Shown here piece by piece: positions 1 through 11,954 of a stretch of 64,000 bases of DNA (position 1 is the stretch's first letter; each line of letters begins with the position of its first letter). The notes beneath the pieces were generated by a model, which was not told the DNA's origin, ran no database searches, and saw nothing but the letters and a program-made list of their open reading frames with translations. Made by a program: the position numbers and the translations under genes. The stretch comes from Malachius bipustulatus (Eukaryota; Arthropoda; Insecta; Coleoptera; Melyridae): assembly GCA_910589415.1 (NCBI GenBank), contig OU342630.1:77372186-77436185 (forward strand), read 5' to 3'.

Positions 1-46
1 CAATCTTCGTTTCTCATTTAAATGCTGAAAAATGGATAAAAATTGC

Positions 47-155
47 GCGCAAACATGAACGAAAACGGCCGAGCGCGTGGTCATGGAGGGGGGGGGGGGG
101 GGGGGTAGAAGAGCAGATGTGAGGAGCTCTCGGCCGTTTTCGCTCATGTTTGCGC
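47..155. repeat. Inverted repeat flanking a G18 tract
   Basis: Arms at 47-73 and 129-155 (GCGCAAACATGA...CGGCCGAG) are reverse complements with one mismatch over 27 bp. A weaker match continues outward. The spacer holds an uninterrupted run of 18 G at 88-105. The arms are GC-rich in an AT-rich setting. The run could form a G-quadruplex, and its true length may be uncertain because of sequencing slippage. Confidence 0.85.
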
Positions 156-745
156 ACCGTTTTAAAATCCGTTGAATAAATTCGAATCGGACGATCATTC
201 AGTCTCTCTACAAAATATGGTATGAAGAACTTCTGATTGCAATTATGCAGAAAATAATTATCTGTTTTGCACACGGGAAGTACTTATTAATATCAACTAT
301 CTCGCAAAGAGCACTGCACCACAACTCAAAAAATGGCGACGGTATGAATTTTTGAAAAAACTACATTTTTTTATTTTTTATTTTTGGTTTTCACTCTTAA
401 TAATGAACCAATCGGGTTGTTTTTTAGCTCTCTTTTTCTTATATTTTAATTCTCTACAATTATTCGTCCATTGGGACTATTTATGTACCTACCATCAGTT
501 TTTGTTTAATAGGCAAAAAAATAATAAAAAATGCGATTTTTTACAATAAATTGTTAATAATAACGAAAAAAAGTAAACTTGAGTAGAAAACTATGCAGTT
601 AGGATATGGGGGCTATTCCGCGTGTGCTGGCACCGGCGGTATTCCGTTAATTTTTTTGTCAGAATCTGGTGATTTTAGGGCTCTGTTGCCCTATTGCAAG
701 AAGTGCAATAATTTGACAATGCTAACCTTCCTATAGGTATACCTA
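156..745. other. No gene recognised
   Basis: AT-rich sequence. A 65-codon open frame at 352-549 is rich in Phe and Leu encoded by T-runs and shows no coding character. Nothing else is recognised. Confidence 0.6.
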
Positions 746-1742
746 TACAGGGTGGTTAACAATTCGATGCTCACCATTGGGATCTCGGAAACGGTAAAAG
801 ATACAGGGTGGGTTAAATTAGAGAAAAGTTGCACAATGTTATGCTTATTAAGAATCTGAAAGAAAATTAATGGAAACTACAGACGTTGCTGAAATATCCT
901 GAAAAAAATGAAAACCCGAAATTACCTATTTTACCCATATCTTTTTTATTCTTGGAAATTAATTAATTATTTTTTGTAGGCTTACATAAGTCGTCAAAAG
1001 CTATCCGTTTGACATTACAAAAATTTTCAAAGCCGACTATGTAGATCCCAAAGTTTTCATAGCCAACTTTTGTTTTTCTTATGGCCGCCATATTGTTTTT
1101 CTATATCATTCGGTATGAAAAAAATGATGGAAACCAAAAACTAATAAACTTCAAAAAATAAATTTCAAAATTTTTTATTCTTCTTTTTTCGAAGAAAAAC
1201 AAAAAAAAATTAGCTGAAATACGTCAATATGAAGTCATACTGCTTGCCTCGTGGTTTTTTAATATTTCTATGATATTCTATCTAAAAAGTTGTCTTTTTT
1301 TTGGAAAAAGAAGAATAAAAATTTTTTAAGTTTATTTTTTGAAGTTTATTAGTTTTTGGTTTCCATCATTTTTTTCATACCGAATGACATAGAAAAACAA
1401 TATGGGGGCCATAAGAAAAACAAAAGTTGACTATGAAAACTCTGAGATCTAGTAGTCCTTGAAAATTTTGGAAATAACAGATGATACCTTTTGATGACTT
1501 TATGTAAACCCACAAAAATATTTCAATTTTTTTTTGAATAATAAAAAAGATGATTGAAATAAGAAGTCTCCACTTTCAAGTTTTTTCAGGATATTTCAGC
1601 AACGCCTGAAGTTTCCATAAATTTTCTTTCAGATTCTTAATAAGCATAACATTGTGCCACTTTTCTCTAATTTAACCCACCCTGTATCTTTTACCGTTTC
1701 CGAGATCCCAATGGTGAGCATCGAATTGTTAACTACCCTGTA
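746..1742. mobile_element. Foldback element, family A (997 bp)
   Basis: The two halves are near-perfect reverse complements, with arms of roughly 450 bp around a loop near 1,200-1,290. The ends read TACAGGGTGG and its complement at 1,733-1,742, with TA at each boundary. A second TACAGGGTGG-type end lies about 60 bp inside each outer end (around 804 and 1,685), so the termini are doubled. No coding frame fits a transposase, so it must have been mobilised in trans. The element at 33,091-33,922 and fragments near 54.6 and 56.2 kb share its internal sequence (a gaaacggt...agaaaagttgc block and a gccgccatattg block). Confidence 0.92.
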
Positions 1743-1793
1743 TACGAGACATAATATGGTGAGACCAACGACCAACGAGAGCAAAATGACGGT

Positions 1794-2042
1794 GCACCTC
1801 CCGATCTAACCCCATTAGATTTTTCCCTCTTTGGTTACATCACAAGTAGTTTGTTTATGATGTCACTGCAGCAACCCAAGAGGTTGAGTCAGGATAAAAA
1901 TTTCCTTGGGGCCAAAACGGCCAATTTTTGGAAAGGGATTTATGGACTAACATTCTGGACCCCAACCTTCCCAAGAGACCACTGTTTTGGAACAACCCGT
2001 ATAAATATTATCTGGCCGTTACAAATAGGCAGGATTCATTAA
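1794..2042 (+). pseudogene. Mariner-superfamily transposase C-terminal remnant
   Basis: The frame starting at 1,794 reads APPDLTPLDFSLFGY. This matches the PPxSPDLTPLDFxLWGYLK block that surrounds the last catalytic Asp in insect mariner-like transposases. The tryptophan and one SP pair are lost. The frame stays open to 2,042 but soon loses any family similarity. There is an in-frame stop just upstream and no catalytic core, so it is a dead fragment. It begins within 55 bp of the end of foldback A, which may have inserted into or beside it. Family assignment rests on one motif. Confidence 0.5.
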
Positions 2043-4929
2043 GATGGGACCTATTTTTGTATGGAGAATTCAAAATGGTAATATTTTGTTTATTTGCATT
2101 CTAGATTGCACACGGAAATATTGAAGATGGCTGAAACACCAGAATTTGATAATATAGGGAATTTTGGTAATTAATAATTATTAATTATCAAGAACCTGGT
2201 ATTTTCTTGTTTTTGAAAATTGTTTGATAAGAATAGTTTGCAACATCCCGTTATTCTATTAGTAGAAAATATTATTAGAGTTCATTATGAAAATTTTACA
2301 ATTCAAACTTGTAACTAGTTAATAATTCAAGTTTGTTTTAATGGAACTTTACAGTATCAAAAGACGTTTTTTCAATACAATGCATAATTTATTTTTTTAT
2401 TCGAATGTAAAAACTGTAAAAAAAAACATTAGTATTTCCTATTTGGTTAAAAGTACTCAATTAGGAGTAGGCATTATGAGCAGTTTCAAAAAAATCTGCT
2501 GTTGGTGGAGAGGAGATCAGCAATATGGTTGATTTACTTGATTTATATGGGTTAAATATTATTATTTAATATGTACTTTAAAAACCAGCGTTTTAAATAA
2601 TTTCATATTTAAAATATCATTTTCGGGTGCAGAGATTCAATTGTGAATTGTGAAATCAATTTTCATATTAATTTGGACAAACAGAGGTCTAAAATATCGA
2701 CTGAACTATCACTATTCGTTTTTGACATTTGAAATAATAAATGAAAACCACAATGGAAAAGTCGCGAAGAAAGTTAGTAATGTGCTTAATTGAGCTGACG
2801 ATCCCAAGCTAAAAACGACATACTCGTATTAACTACTGGGAGTCATAAAACTTTTACCAAAGACGTTTTATTTCTGGAGAAATTTTACAGGCTAAATGAG
2901 TGATAATAATCGTTGCGATGACTTTACAACAAAATAAACCATTCCGCTATGGTTTAAGGGTTTCTTGATAGCATCATGTTTATAATAATAAAATTTTATT
3001 TTCCTACCTACATAAAAAAGACATTAAAATTTACACGTAAAAATGCATGGTCACAAAATGCAAATATTTCATGCACCCACTTAAAAGTACAAGATAGCAG
3101 CCTACAACCGTTAATAAAATGACAACTACTCATGTTATCACGTAGTTTGAATTAATAAAGACGGCACATCCAAAAACCATAAAAGAAAGCGGCGAAACTT
3201 TAAATCATTAAAAAATTACATTCTCTTACGTGAAGTAATTTTTTTCGAGTTGTTGCAACAAAATAATTTAAATTTTATAATTTTGCAACAATAGCTTAGG
3301 TTTACTTTCTAAAAGTTCCCGTTCAGACACATAATACTATGTCAGTTATAATTATCGAAAACTTTGCTTCAAAAAAGAGGCAGCTCATTTTTTCTAAACT
3401 TTTAAAGTAAGCTTTCTCTTAAATAAGCGGTTTTTTTGTATCTCCTGAAAAATTTATAAAGGTCAATTCGGATAAAACTTGTTTAACATAAAATTGAGTT
3501 CGCACTGTATTAAGTGTATATAAATATAAAATATATAATAAATAAATAAATAATAAATATATAAATATGAAAATTCAGTTAAGAATTAACTCTTAAAATA
3601 ATGGTTGTACCTAGGATTAGGTACTAAATACTAAATAGTTATTTATGTTTTTGGTGCGCGAAATTGAAATTTGGTGCTGCTCTTGACCAACTTAGGTATT
3701 GTTTATTTGCTGCATCACGGATTTCTTTTTTGTCATTGTAACATTAATTGTAACGACAAAGTTTCATAGTTTTATGAGCCCTTTGATTCTATGAGCATCT
3801 TTCGTTAAAATTTATGTTCAAAGAAGTTGAAATGATGGAAGTTCAGAGACTCTTATTGAGTAGTGAAAAAATGGAGCAACGTCAAGGACTATTATATAAG
3901 GAAAATATCTATCTCTGGAGGTTCCAGTTATGATTATTATGACGAATAGATAAATTGAGAAGTTTTAATACGTCTTTGCAATCATATAAACAATTACTGA
4001 CAATCAATAAGACCTGCAACAGATATGGAGTGTTTCCATTTTAAGTGCAGATTGCATGATGCCTCTCGTACCATCATTAGCAGCAGTTTCCTCAACTGGA
4101 TTCATTCAGTTGGTATTTACAATTTTAAGAGCATTTCTGAGATTTATAGGAAATTACAGAGATTTCTATTAGTAATTCAAATACAAACATTGGATACCTG
4201 TTTATATCCAGTGCATGCTGTAGTAATTCAGCTTAACTGTAAATGATGATAAAATCATTCCAGTGTGCATTATTGAAGAATGATTTCTCCCATAATATAT
4301 CGGCCTGTAACCTCTTAGTCACTCGTCTGTAAAGTGACTTACTTGAAGATTGCTTCCCAAGCATTGGGCAATTAATCATTCCCACATGCAACCAATTGTC
4401 ATGCAAATGTTTTCAATCGTTAAATGTTATTTAATTTCATTTGCAAATGAATCTAATTTCCATTATATCCATACCTAATCGATAATCGCTAGCTCTGCCG
4501 CAAGATTCGATCGTTCCGAATCAGCATATACGACACCTCAAACACGCAAGGTTGGAATTTATTGTATGATAATATCGGGGTCAAAAAAGGGAAGGATAGG
4601 ATAATAAAGGATCCATACTTGAAGTTTTTAGTTTGGCAAACAAACGGGTTTTGGATGCGTATTCTGTTTATGAGAGTCATTGTAAAATAATAATTGTTCT
4701 TTATGATCACTGCTCAAAGCTGTCTCGTATTTACATAATAATTATGTAAGTGTAAATATATTTTTTTAGTACTTTTTCTCATATCTTTAAATTTTTTAAA
4801 TTATAGTTGCTGATTAAAAAAATAAATCAGGAAATTATAAGTTATTCACAAATTGATTCCGAACTGTTTTGCCGTGGTCCATGGAGATTTGCTCTGAAAG
4901 TTTCGTCTATCAATGTGCGTCGTAGACAT
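2043..4929. other. AT-rich intergenic or intronic sequence
   Basis: No gene, splice-site pair or long repeat is recognised in these 2.9 kb. Simple AT sequence occurs at 3,520-3,570 (TAAA and TATAA units). Open frames of 63-77 codons at 2,341-2,532, 4,025-4,246 and 4,489-4,710 have no recognisable domain. Confidence 0.6.
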
Positions 4930-6350
4930 AATCAGCGGTTAGGTGTAACGCAAGAGATGCTTCCACTCCCCGTGTTCGCTGATAACGGACTCGATGGCTG
5001 TAAGAGTGGTCCTTTTCATTATAGGTTGGTGACCCGGTGATGTCACACCCCCTCCACTAGCTCTCTTCCGCAAAAACACTCGGCTTCCCCGATGATGTCA
5101 TAGATTCCTGAGTCATATGATGACTCATTTAGTTTCTCTTGTGTTCGTTTACGCGCGTGTTGAGGCTATGTTCGGTGGTTCTGATGTATACAACACCACA
5201 GGAGCAAGGTAAACGAACGGAGAATATTATGAATTTGTTGTTTAGGTTTTTTGATTTCGTGGAGCTCTGCGGTAAGGGCGAAATGCAGCTTCTAAAAGTC
5301 TTGATGGTTGTTCGCTATGGTCATTCACCTGCAGAGCTTCATCTAGGTGAGCGAGTTCTTCTTGGAGGTGCTAGGTCTGACAAATTCGGGAACTAAGATT
5401 CTCCAGGCTTTTAGTTACTTCTCGTTTTTTGGCTGGATGATGATTGGAGTTCCTGTGTACATACCGATCGGTGTATTGGTTTTCGGTAGACCTCGCGCCC
5501 CAAGGTGCCATTTTCATTCCTGTTAACGAGAACCTAGAGAAATGGTAGTTTTGCATTCTTTTTTGTGTCCATCTTGAATGGAATGCGGGGGTGAATACTT
5601 TTGATATTGTGAAGAAATTATTCCAAGCCCTTTTATTCATGTTGCCAAATGACGAAGGTGTCATCTTCTTAGCGGTGCCAACTACCAACACGTCGGTTTG
5701 TTGGTGGCGTAGTTTGAGGCCTTGATTTCAAAGAACTCCATGTAGAAGTTGGCAACAACAGGCTTTAGAGGGCTGACCATAGCAACTCGATCAAGTTGTT
5801 CACAGAAGTCACCATTCCACTGAAAGTAGGTTGTGGTGAGTACTTGGTGGAAGAGAGAGGTGTTGTCACTAGGGAAGATGCATTGGATATGTTAAAGGGT
5901 GTTGTCGATAGGCACCATGATGAACAGTAGGTTTGTGCATCTTTGGCAGTCCGTAAAGTCTAGGTGTTCTGGCTTTTCCCATGTCTGCGGATAGAATAAT
6001 TATGATTTTGTTTGCATTGAGAGTCCTGAACAGCTCTTTCATATGTACCTATAGTGATGTTGCTTTTTGGGAGTTTGGCTCGCTGTAAAGTTCTTCAGCA
6101 TTCACGACGTATCTCTTCAGCAGTGTATTATACGATATTATGGTAAATTCCGTATCCGAATTCAATACTGGCAACTATCTACAACTATAAGGGTGGATGA
6201 TGTGATAAGTTTCCTCTTTTGACCTCGCACGGCTGCTTCCTCGGCATCTGTCAACTGATGGTCCGAGAGTTCTGCAACCATGGATTCGTATATGATCTTG
6301 TCCACGAAATCCCAGTCAGGCTGTTGAATATTATCACTAAACTTGAACAC
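4930..6350 (-). pseudogene. Penelope-like retroelement: RT and GIY-YIG endonuclease remnant
   Basis: Read on the minus strand, frames broken by shifts and stops carry the conserved blocks of a Penelope-like element in the right order. First comes LSADMGKA followed by PRLYGLPKMHKP (about 6,010-5,900), the N-terminal RT core. Next is GDFCEQLDRVAMVSPLKP and VVANFYMEFFE (about 5,860-5,715), equal to the family's DGVAMGSPLSPVIANFYME block. Then TDRYVHRNSNHHPAKKRE (about 5,480-5,400) matches the THTDRYLxxxSNHHPxxKR block. Last is PCSCGVVYIRTTEHSLNTR (5,208-5,132), a GIY-YIG endonuclease start of the CxCGxxYIGxT type, with Gly changed to Arg. The catalytic YxDD block (expected about 5,690-5,640) is degraded. 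Penelope-like RTs copy RNA at DNA ends or nicks made by the GIY-YIG nuclease. This copy cannot encode active protein. The 5' and 3' limits are approximate. Confidence 0.85.
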
Positions 6351-7588
6351 ATATCTTAAAGCCTGTACTCATCAGAAAGTTGAGTGTTTGAACCTCACAC
6401 CACTCATCAAATTTGTTTATTTTTTTCAAATTTTCCTAATTTTCTTCATATTATATTATTGCATTTATTGTCAGATCTTGTATTGATTATTATTTAGTTT
6501 TTTTTTTAATGTATTGATCATTATACCTATATTATACCTACTCATGATTCATGGTCAATGAATGAAAGTTAATTGTAGTTAATTTATTTGTGAAAATCTG
6601 TTGTTCAGCAGCATAAGTAATTATTGTAGTTCCCGTTAACTCCCATCTCAGTTATAAATATTGCAATGCAAGAGATGTTATAAATAAAATGAATGAATTT
6701 TTTAATGCAATTAGTACCTTTAGAACTGAAGTGGTGACTGGAGACAAGAATAATTGGGGTTCAAAAACCACAGCGCGGAGAAAGCTTTTACTTTACTGAA
6801 GTGATTAATAAATATCATCAGTGAAACTAATACCTACCGCAAATAAACTGGAAGATTATTCAATCACCTAAATTAGTAGCATGTCTCGCATAATTCCATA
6901 CTTCAAAGCATCAATCAAATATTATAGTAAGTTATAAAATACTCACATTCATGCTATTGCTCTATGTACAGGTGCAGTTTCTCATCGTTGCAGAATCCAA
7001 TTTTACAAATTTACTTTTTGTCTTCATAAATCATCAGACATAATTAATCCGTACTTCATTAAATCGCATCTATACAATGACTCCGTTGTGTGTATTCGCG
7101 TGTCTTTGATAACTGGTGCAGTTTTAATAATCTTGCAGGGTCGTCATGCTCTAGTTAATTCAAATCAAAATAGACTGACGGGATTCTAGCCGCATATTGA
7201 ATTAGTTATACTTCAATCACTAAACCGCAATAGGAAAATTAATTTATAATGGCACATCCTGGCTTTGTTTTCTCACATTGGACCTTTAAAGTTGATTATA
7301 TGTTTATTTTTTTATGGAAATTTATTATAATTTAACAAATTCATTGAAAAAACTTAATGACTTATTTTTTTTTTAACTTATTATGTAGTTTCATAATAAT
7401 TCCGCCTATATATTGCTGCCTTGCTTTTATAGTACATAATTACATCCTGGAACTTTAGATAAGTAATGCAAAATATAATGTAACCCGGTATTTGCTTAAA
7501 GTTTACCTTATTTTTTGCATCAGTTACAAATAAATGAAATAGATTGAATTATTGGTCATTAAAAGTTTTTTTGCTGTTTTTTTTGCAG
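6351..7588. other. No gene recognised
   Basis: AT-rich sequence without a supported gene. Nothing tandem or palindromic stands out over this 1.2 kb. Confidence 0.55.
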
Positions 7589-7706
7589 TTTTTTGTTGCG
7601 GTGAAACTCACTAGTCTAAGAGCTGACGACCGTTTGGTCAAACGATTTCCAAATGGATAGAATTATTTTTTGTCTCAAATTTGATACACCACTCGAAGAC
7701 ACGAAG
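7589..7706 (+). CDS. Candidate 5' exon of an unrecognised gene
   Basis: A pyrimidine-rich acceptor ending TTTTTTTTGCAG precedes this segment, and a strong donor AAG/GTGAGT follows at 7,706. An ATG at 7,653 in good context (TTCCAAATGG) opens an 18-codon frame, MDRIIFCLKFDTPLEDTK, to the donor; the sequence upstream would be 5' UTR. A second frame at the start (VKLTSLRADDRLVKRFPNG) ends in a stop. No neighbouring exon was identified and no family is recognised. Splice-like sequences occur by chance in AT-rich introns. Confidence 0.22.
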
Positions 7707-8715
7707 GTGAGTCGGCACCCTCGTACGATTTGAGGGTGGTTGACGTTTGAAGTGAAATGGAACATGACCTACTTACCCAATTTCAAGATGGGCGCTTTTG
7801 GTCCTATTTAATTGGCAGTGACTTGCTGTGATTGAAACTCGTAATGCCAGATGTTTTAACGCGCATGAATCCATTACCAGTCGTTAAGAAGCTGCTCTCA
7901 TAGCGTGAAAGCGCTTTATATGCATGCGTATATTCTATTTTAACAATATACCGAAAAATATGCGATAGCCAAGTAAATAGCAAGCAACCTTTTTTTTTCG
8001 AGTAAAAAATTGACATAAAGTAGATCTGTTACATTTTTTGTACCTCTCGTCGTTCCCGAGATACAGTGAGAATAAGTGAAAATCGATATTTTTCGATTTT
8101 CTAAGCCACCATTAAAAAAAAAAGGTTCAAGATATCAAAAAACTCTCTTTAAACAGCGTTTCTAAAACTTTAAACTTGCAAATATGTGGTATCCTATTGT
8201 GTGGTTGGTTATATAGGGTGACGAAAAATCTTTGATATTTTCAAAAAGGGATATTTTGGAGTAAAAACAGTTCGTTGATTTTTCTCTAATGGTTTTGGTT
8301 CAAATAACAAATTTTATGACGCACGATTATTATAAATCTGATACATCCAATTAATTAGAAATAATTTTTTGACACGGACTTTATTACAGAGTTACAAATA
8401 TTACACCATAGGTGCTAGCCATAAATTAAGTCACGTTTATTCCGCATATAGGTAATTATATCATAAATTTCTAAGCTCAAGGTTTGAAATATTCTGTTTT
8501 ATATCTTTCAATGCCATAAATATAGCCAAAATATTCATGATTTTTTTTTTGTATTAACGACAAGATTGACCTTCTAGCATTTGATAATTGAATTTCAATT
8601 TGAGTGTTGTTCTATTAGGTAAGGTCGGTGCTGAAGACTTTTATAAGTTTCATATTTTCAAATATTTTTTTTTTAATAAATAAAGTCAAACATGCAAAAT
8701 TATTGATGCAGCCAA
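7707..8715. other. No gene; degraded dispersed repeat at 8,030-8,200
   Basis: The segment 8,030-8,200 (cgttcccgagatacagtgag and following) has the style of the arms of the foldback elements elsewhere in the window, but no partner arm was found. The rest is AT-rich, with no coding frame of note. Confidence 0.4.
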
Positions 8716-9157
8716 TGTTACGTTAACGCCACATGTAAATGATAAAAAATGCTATATTTCTTCATTTCGTGCGTTGACTTTATCATAATTTTAAAAATTT
8801 TAAAAACTGAACATTAAACTGAAACAATACTTCTAAACTCTAACTTAAATTTCACTCTACTCAAAAACTAGAGGTGCCTCCTATTTCACTTCCCAATCGT
8901 CTTCAACTTATCACTTATAACACCACTGAGATTCCACTGTCAACTGCGCGGTCCCCGGTCTACGTATATTCATTCATTCATATTCATATTCCAAGTATCT
9001 TACGAATCAGTTCGCTACTCGAAGGTTCGCGTTCATGCTTCCCTGTTCAGATCTGGAATCTGGCGCGGTTAATAGGTCATGAATCAACTCTCCAATATCT
9101 GCTTCTCATCCCCCGCGATTAGAAGATCCAGGCCACCTTGTCGGATTCATAGTAACA
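8716..9157 (+). repeat. Possible LTR (442 bp) followed by a primer-binding-like site
   Basis: The segment starts TGTTAC and ends GTAACA, a short perfect terminal inversion of the TG...CA type. It is followed after one base by TGGCGCCAAAGC, which resembles a tRNA primer-binding site because it begins TGG. This is the arrangement of a 5' LTR. No second LTR, gag or pol frame follows; the downstream DNA holds a mariner relic instead. It could be a coincidence. Confidence 0.22.
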
Positions 9158-9629
9158 CTGGCGCCAAAGCGTAGTCATGATCAACCGCCATGTTGTCACG
9201 CTTCAGATTTTTTCGCCGTAACAATGTTGTCAATGTAATTAATTTAATTTTGAACCGAAGAGGTGAATTAGTAACAATAAGATGAAAAATATGTGATTTG
9301 TAGTCAGTTTCCAAGGGCTAAATGACAATGTTGCATTAACGACATTTGATCGAAGTGGAAGACGAGAAAACCAGTTCGGTTTAGTTTTAAGATATGTTGT
9401 ATAGCATTGGGTGGGCTACCTTGTCCAATTTGTACCATATGGTGAAAAAACGGTAGGGAAACAAACGAAATTTGAGAAATCCCAATGCACATCAGGCTTA
9501 TTTTATCAACATTTTTAGACTTCAGAACTTATGAAAAGATTGGACACTTAGAAACAAAATAGAAACAGGAACAGTTAGAAACAAAACAGACTGTCAAAAT
9601 TTCCATCAGAATGATATTAGTATTGAAAT
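9158..9629. other. No gene recognised
   Basis: A 62-codon minus-strand open frame at 9,304-9,492 lies just downstream of the mariner relic. It may be part of the same element, but it shows no transposase motif. Confidence 0.4.
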
Positions 9630-10215
9630 TTTAAGAAACCAATGCCTTTTTCAGCGGTCCAAAAAATGGAAATCACATGGTGATAAATCCGAACTGTATG
9701 GTAGATATGGAAGAACCACCCAATACATTTTTTTCAGGACATTTTTTTGTGACAAATTGGGCATTCATACTTATATGAGGATGGCGCGTTATCGCGTGAA
9801 GCAAAATTACTCTCCTGATTGAACGATTTCCTCTTTTTGAACAAAATTCTTGAGTAAGCAAATTTTTGAGTAAGCAAATCAGAATAATAAGAAGCATTCA
9901 CTGTAGTATCTACATCGTTCTATAAAAAATCGTACGAGAACACCCTCACTCAGTGTTCCTATGATAACGGTGGCCATTACTTTACCGGATGAATAATCGA
10001 ACCTTCAATTTTTCGAGTTTTGGGGGGGTGGGATTCTAGCGTAAAATAAAATGGTGAACCCAAGTTTAGTCGCAGGTGAGTGGAGAATAATTTGAAAAGG
10101 TTCGTCTTGAGTCATCTCAGAAGTTCAGTAGAGACTTCAACATGTCGCTGTTCTTGTTCCATAGTCAGCTAGTCATCAGTCACTTGACTATACCCACATG
10201 GTGCAAACTTTTCAG
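9630..10215 (-). pseudogene. Mariner-type transposase remnant
   Basis: On the minus strand, broken frames follow the order of a mariner (D,D34D) transposase. An EQEQRHVEVSTELL block near 10,160 matches the QxxxRVxxCxxLL region. KVMATVIIGTLSEGVLVRFF (about 9,990-9,930) matches the central KVMATVFWDxxGVLLxDF block. TTVNASYYSDLL (about 9,910-9,870) matches the TINAxYYxxLL helix. RRVILLHA, followed by a region like DNARPH and ending FPFFGPLKKAL (about 9,830-9,640), corresponds to the second catalytic Asp region and the C-terminal FPxLKxxL block. The first catalytic Asp region is missing and the others are mutated. Mariner transposases cut and paste DNA at TA sites. This copy is dead, and no terminal repeats were identified. 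Confidence 0.7.
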
Positions 10216-10633
10216 TATAATGCAGATGGCTATGGATGATTTCTATGATGCAATTTCAAGATGCAAACACTAATTTGTAATTTTTGTGACATTTCAAGGA
10301 CAACAATAATTCCTGCATTGAGACAAGAATAAGTTATTTGTCAAGTCCATGTCTGTTTGTGACGTCGGAGTTCTTGGACATCTCACGTGCGGCACATCTT
10401 CGACAGCCCCACTTGTTACATGCACCTGGGTTTTTGGTCAGGAGAATTCCCTGTACTGCGTGCCTGCAGTCTCTCACCCTCATTGACAAAAAAATATATA
10501 ACGGAAATATGAACTGCCTGCTCTGTGATTTCAACCCCCTAAATTTTCCATCGCAAGAACATGGTCCTGACTGACACTGGATTTGGATGAATTAAGCTCT
10601 TACAATCTTGGGGTATTTTCTTAAATAAATCAG

Positions 10634-10685
10634 CCACAATCTGAAAACAATAAACAGGACCACAATCTGAAAACAATAAACAGGA
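10634..10685. repeat. Exact tandem duplication of 26 bp
   Basis: A 26 bp unit beginning CCACAATCTGAAAAC occurs twice in direct succession (10,634-10,659 and 10,660-10,685) without a mismatch. The identity implies a recent local duplication or an assembly artefact. Confidence 0.95.
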
Positions 10686-10946
10686 ATAAAGTTACTCCAT
10701 AAGCAATTTTTATTTAGTTCCAGACAATAAACTTTCAAGAATCTTACAATCATAACTGATGTGGGTATTTACAATTTATTATTCACCTTTCAGTTGCCCT
10801 TTTAATTGATTTATCAACGCTTTTTAAACTTGCTATATAACATGACTTTTAAAATCTCTCAACCAGATAATTTCCTCAACCGCAGAAAATCGATTATCCA
10901 CAAAACACTCATGAACGACTCCGACTACCTTCTGGTGGTGTTAGTA

Positions 10947-10973
10947 AGTGCTAGTGCTGGTGCTAGTGCTAGT
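10947..10973. repeat. AGTGCT hexamer microsatellite
   Basis: Four imperfect AGTGCT/GGTGCT units. The same motif recurs at 44,187-44,210 and, in degraded form, at 63,792-63,814. Confidence 0.8.
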
Positions 10974-11954
10974 CTGGTGCAACCAATAATAATAAATTTA
11001 CTTAAAGGACATTTCGCCTGGGATAATCTAATCAGGCAGCTATTTCACATAACCGCTTATGCTTTCAGCTATTGGAGTAAGAATGAAAATATCACAAAAA
11101 TGCACGAGAACATCAGAACGGGCAGACGGAGAGTAGAGAGTTAAGATTGTTCTGCAAAAGGTTAGCTCTATGAAATGGCAGGCTCGTGATAAACCGCGCG
11201 GTTTGCAGCCTCCGGATATCTGGTGGTCCATCGCAAAGGGGCAGAGCGGTGTTGCTCCACATACCCAACAGGTGCTTCACGGAGAAAGTAATTCGATTGC
11301 TTTCAGATACATACAACAGGTTTTGAAGAAGTCGTTACTTGCACTTTTCATGGAATTGGTCAACTGAGATGAGGTAAAAATCGACTGGAACTAGAACTAG
11401 AGCTTCAGCTATTAGTATGAAATGAGATCTTAGTTGACAAAGGAATCAAACTTCGAAATGTGATGACATATGACGACATCATCATGTTTTTAAGATTTTT
11501 TTATAAAATCAATATGTATAGCTACTAGCTAGGTATATAAGTAATTAAAAATTTAAAATAATTATATAGTCACCATTTATGGAGAGACTTCTGCAATAAA
11601 GTGAATTTTGAATAAATTCATGTTAAACATTTTTAAACGCCCATGATCTTTAATTTAATAAAAACTGGCTTACAATGATCCTGAGCCCTAAACTCTCAGC
11701 GCTCTTTTTTGAAATTTAACAATCATTATACAAGTAAATAAGATAATGAAGTGAAGCAAAGAAAACGCCTTGTAGGTATGTTGGAACCTTCATTTTTTTA
11801 ACCGTCTCACGGGAAAATAACAGAAGAGAGCTTCGGAATTATAGAAGCAATATGAATTTTCCAAGTCAAGAAGTCATCCAGTGTCAACTAACGTTAAAAA
11901 TCATATCAAGCAAGCCAAAATAACACTTGGAAAAAAGTGTATCCGACGTTCGAA

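Larger units (their letters stand above)
10216..11954. other. No gene; short repeats only
   Basis: The stretch is slightly GC-richer at 10,340-10,480 and 11,170-11,290. Short open frames there (78, 66 and 65 codons) match no family I recognise. It also holds a 26 bp tandem duplication and an AGTGCT microsatellite, listed separately. Confidence 0.5.

Noticed and set aside
5139..5691. Plus- and minus-strand frames of 85 and 106 codons treated as separate genes
   Set aside because: They are shadow or broken frames of the Penelope-like element on the minus strand.
6376..6390. CTGATGA on the minus strand as a third hammerhead
   Set aside because: No GAAA box at a suitable distance.
6379..6412. 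tRNA-like B box (GTTTGAACCTC) on the plus strand
   Set aside because: Two mismatches to the consensus and no A box upstream.
10338..10574. Cys-rich frames on both strands as a zinc-finger or transposase tail
   Set aside because: Cysteine spacing does not fit a known finger and no neighbouring domain exists.
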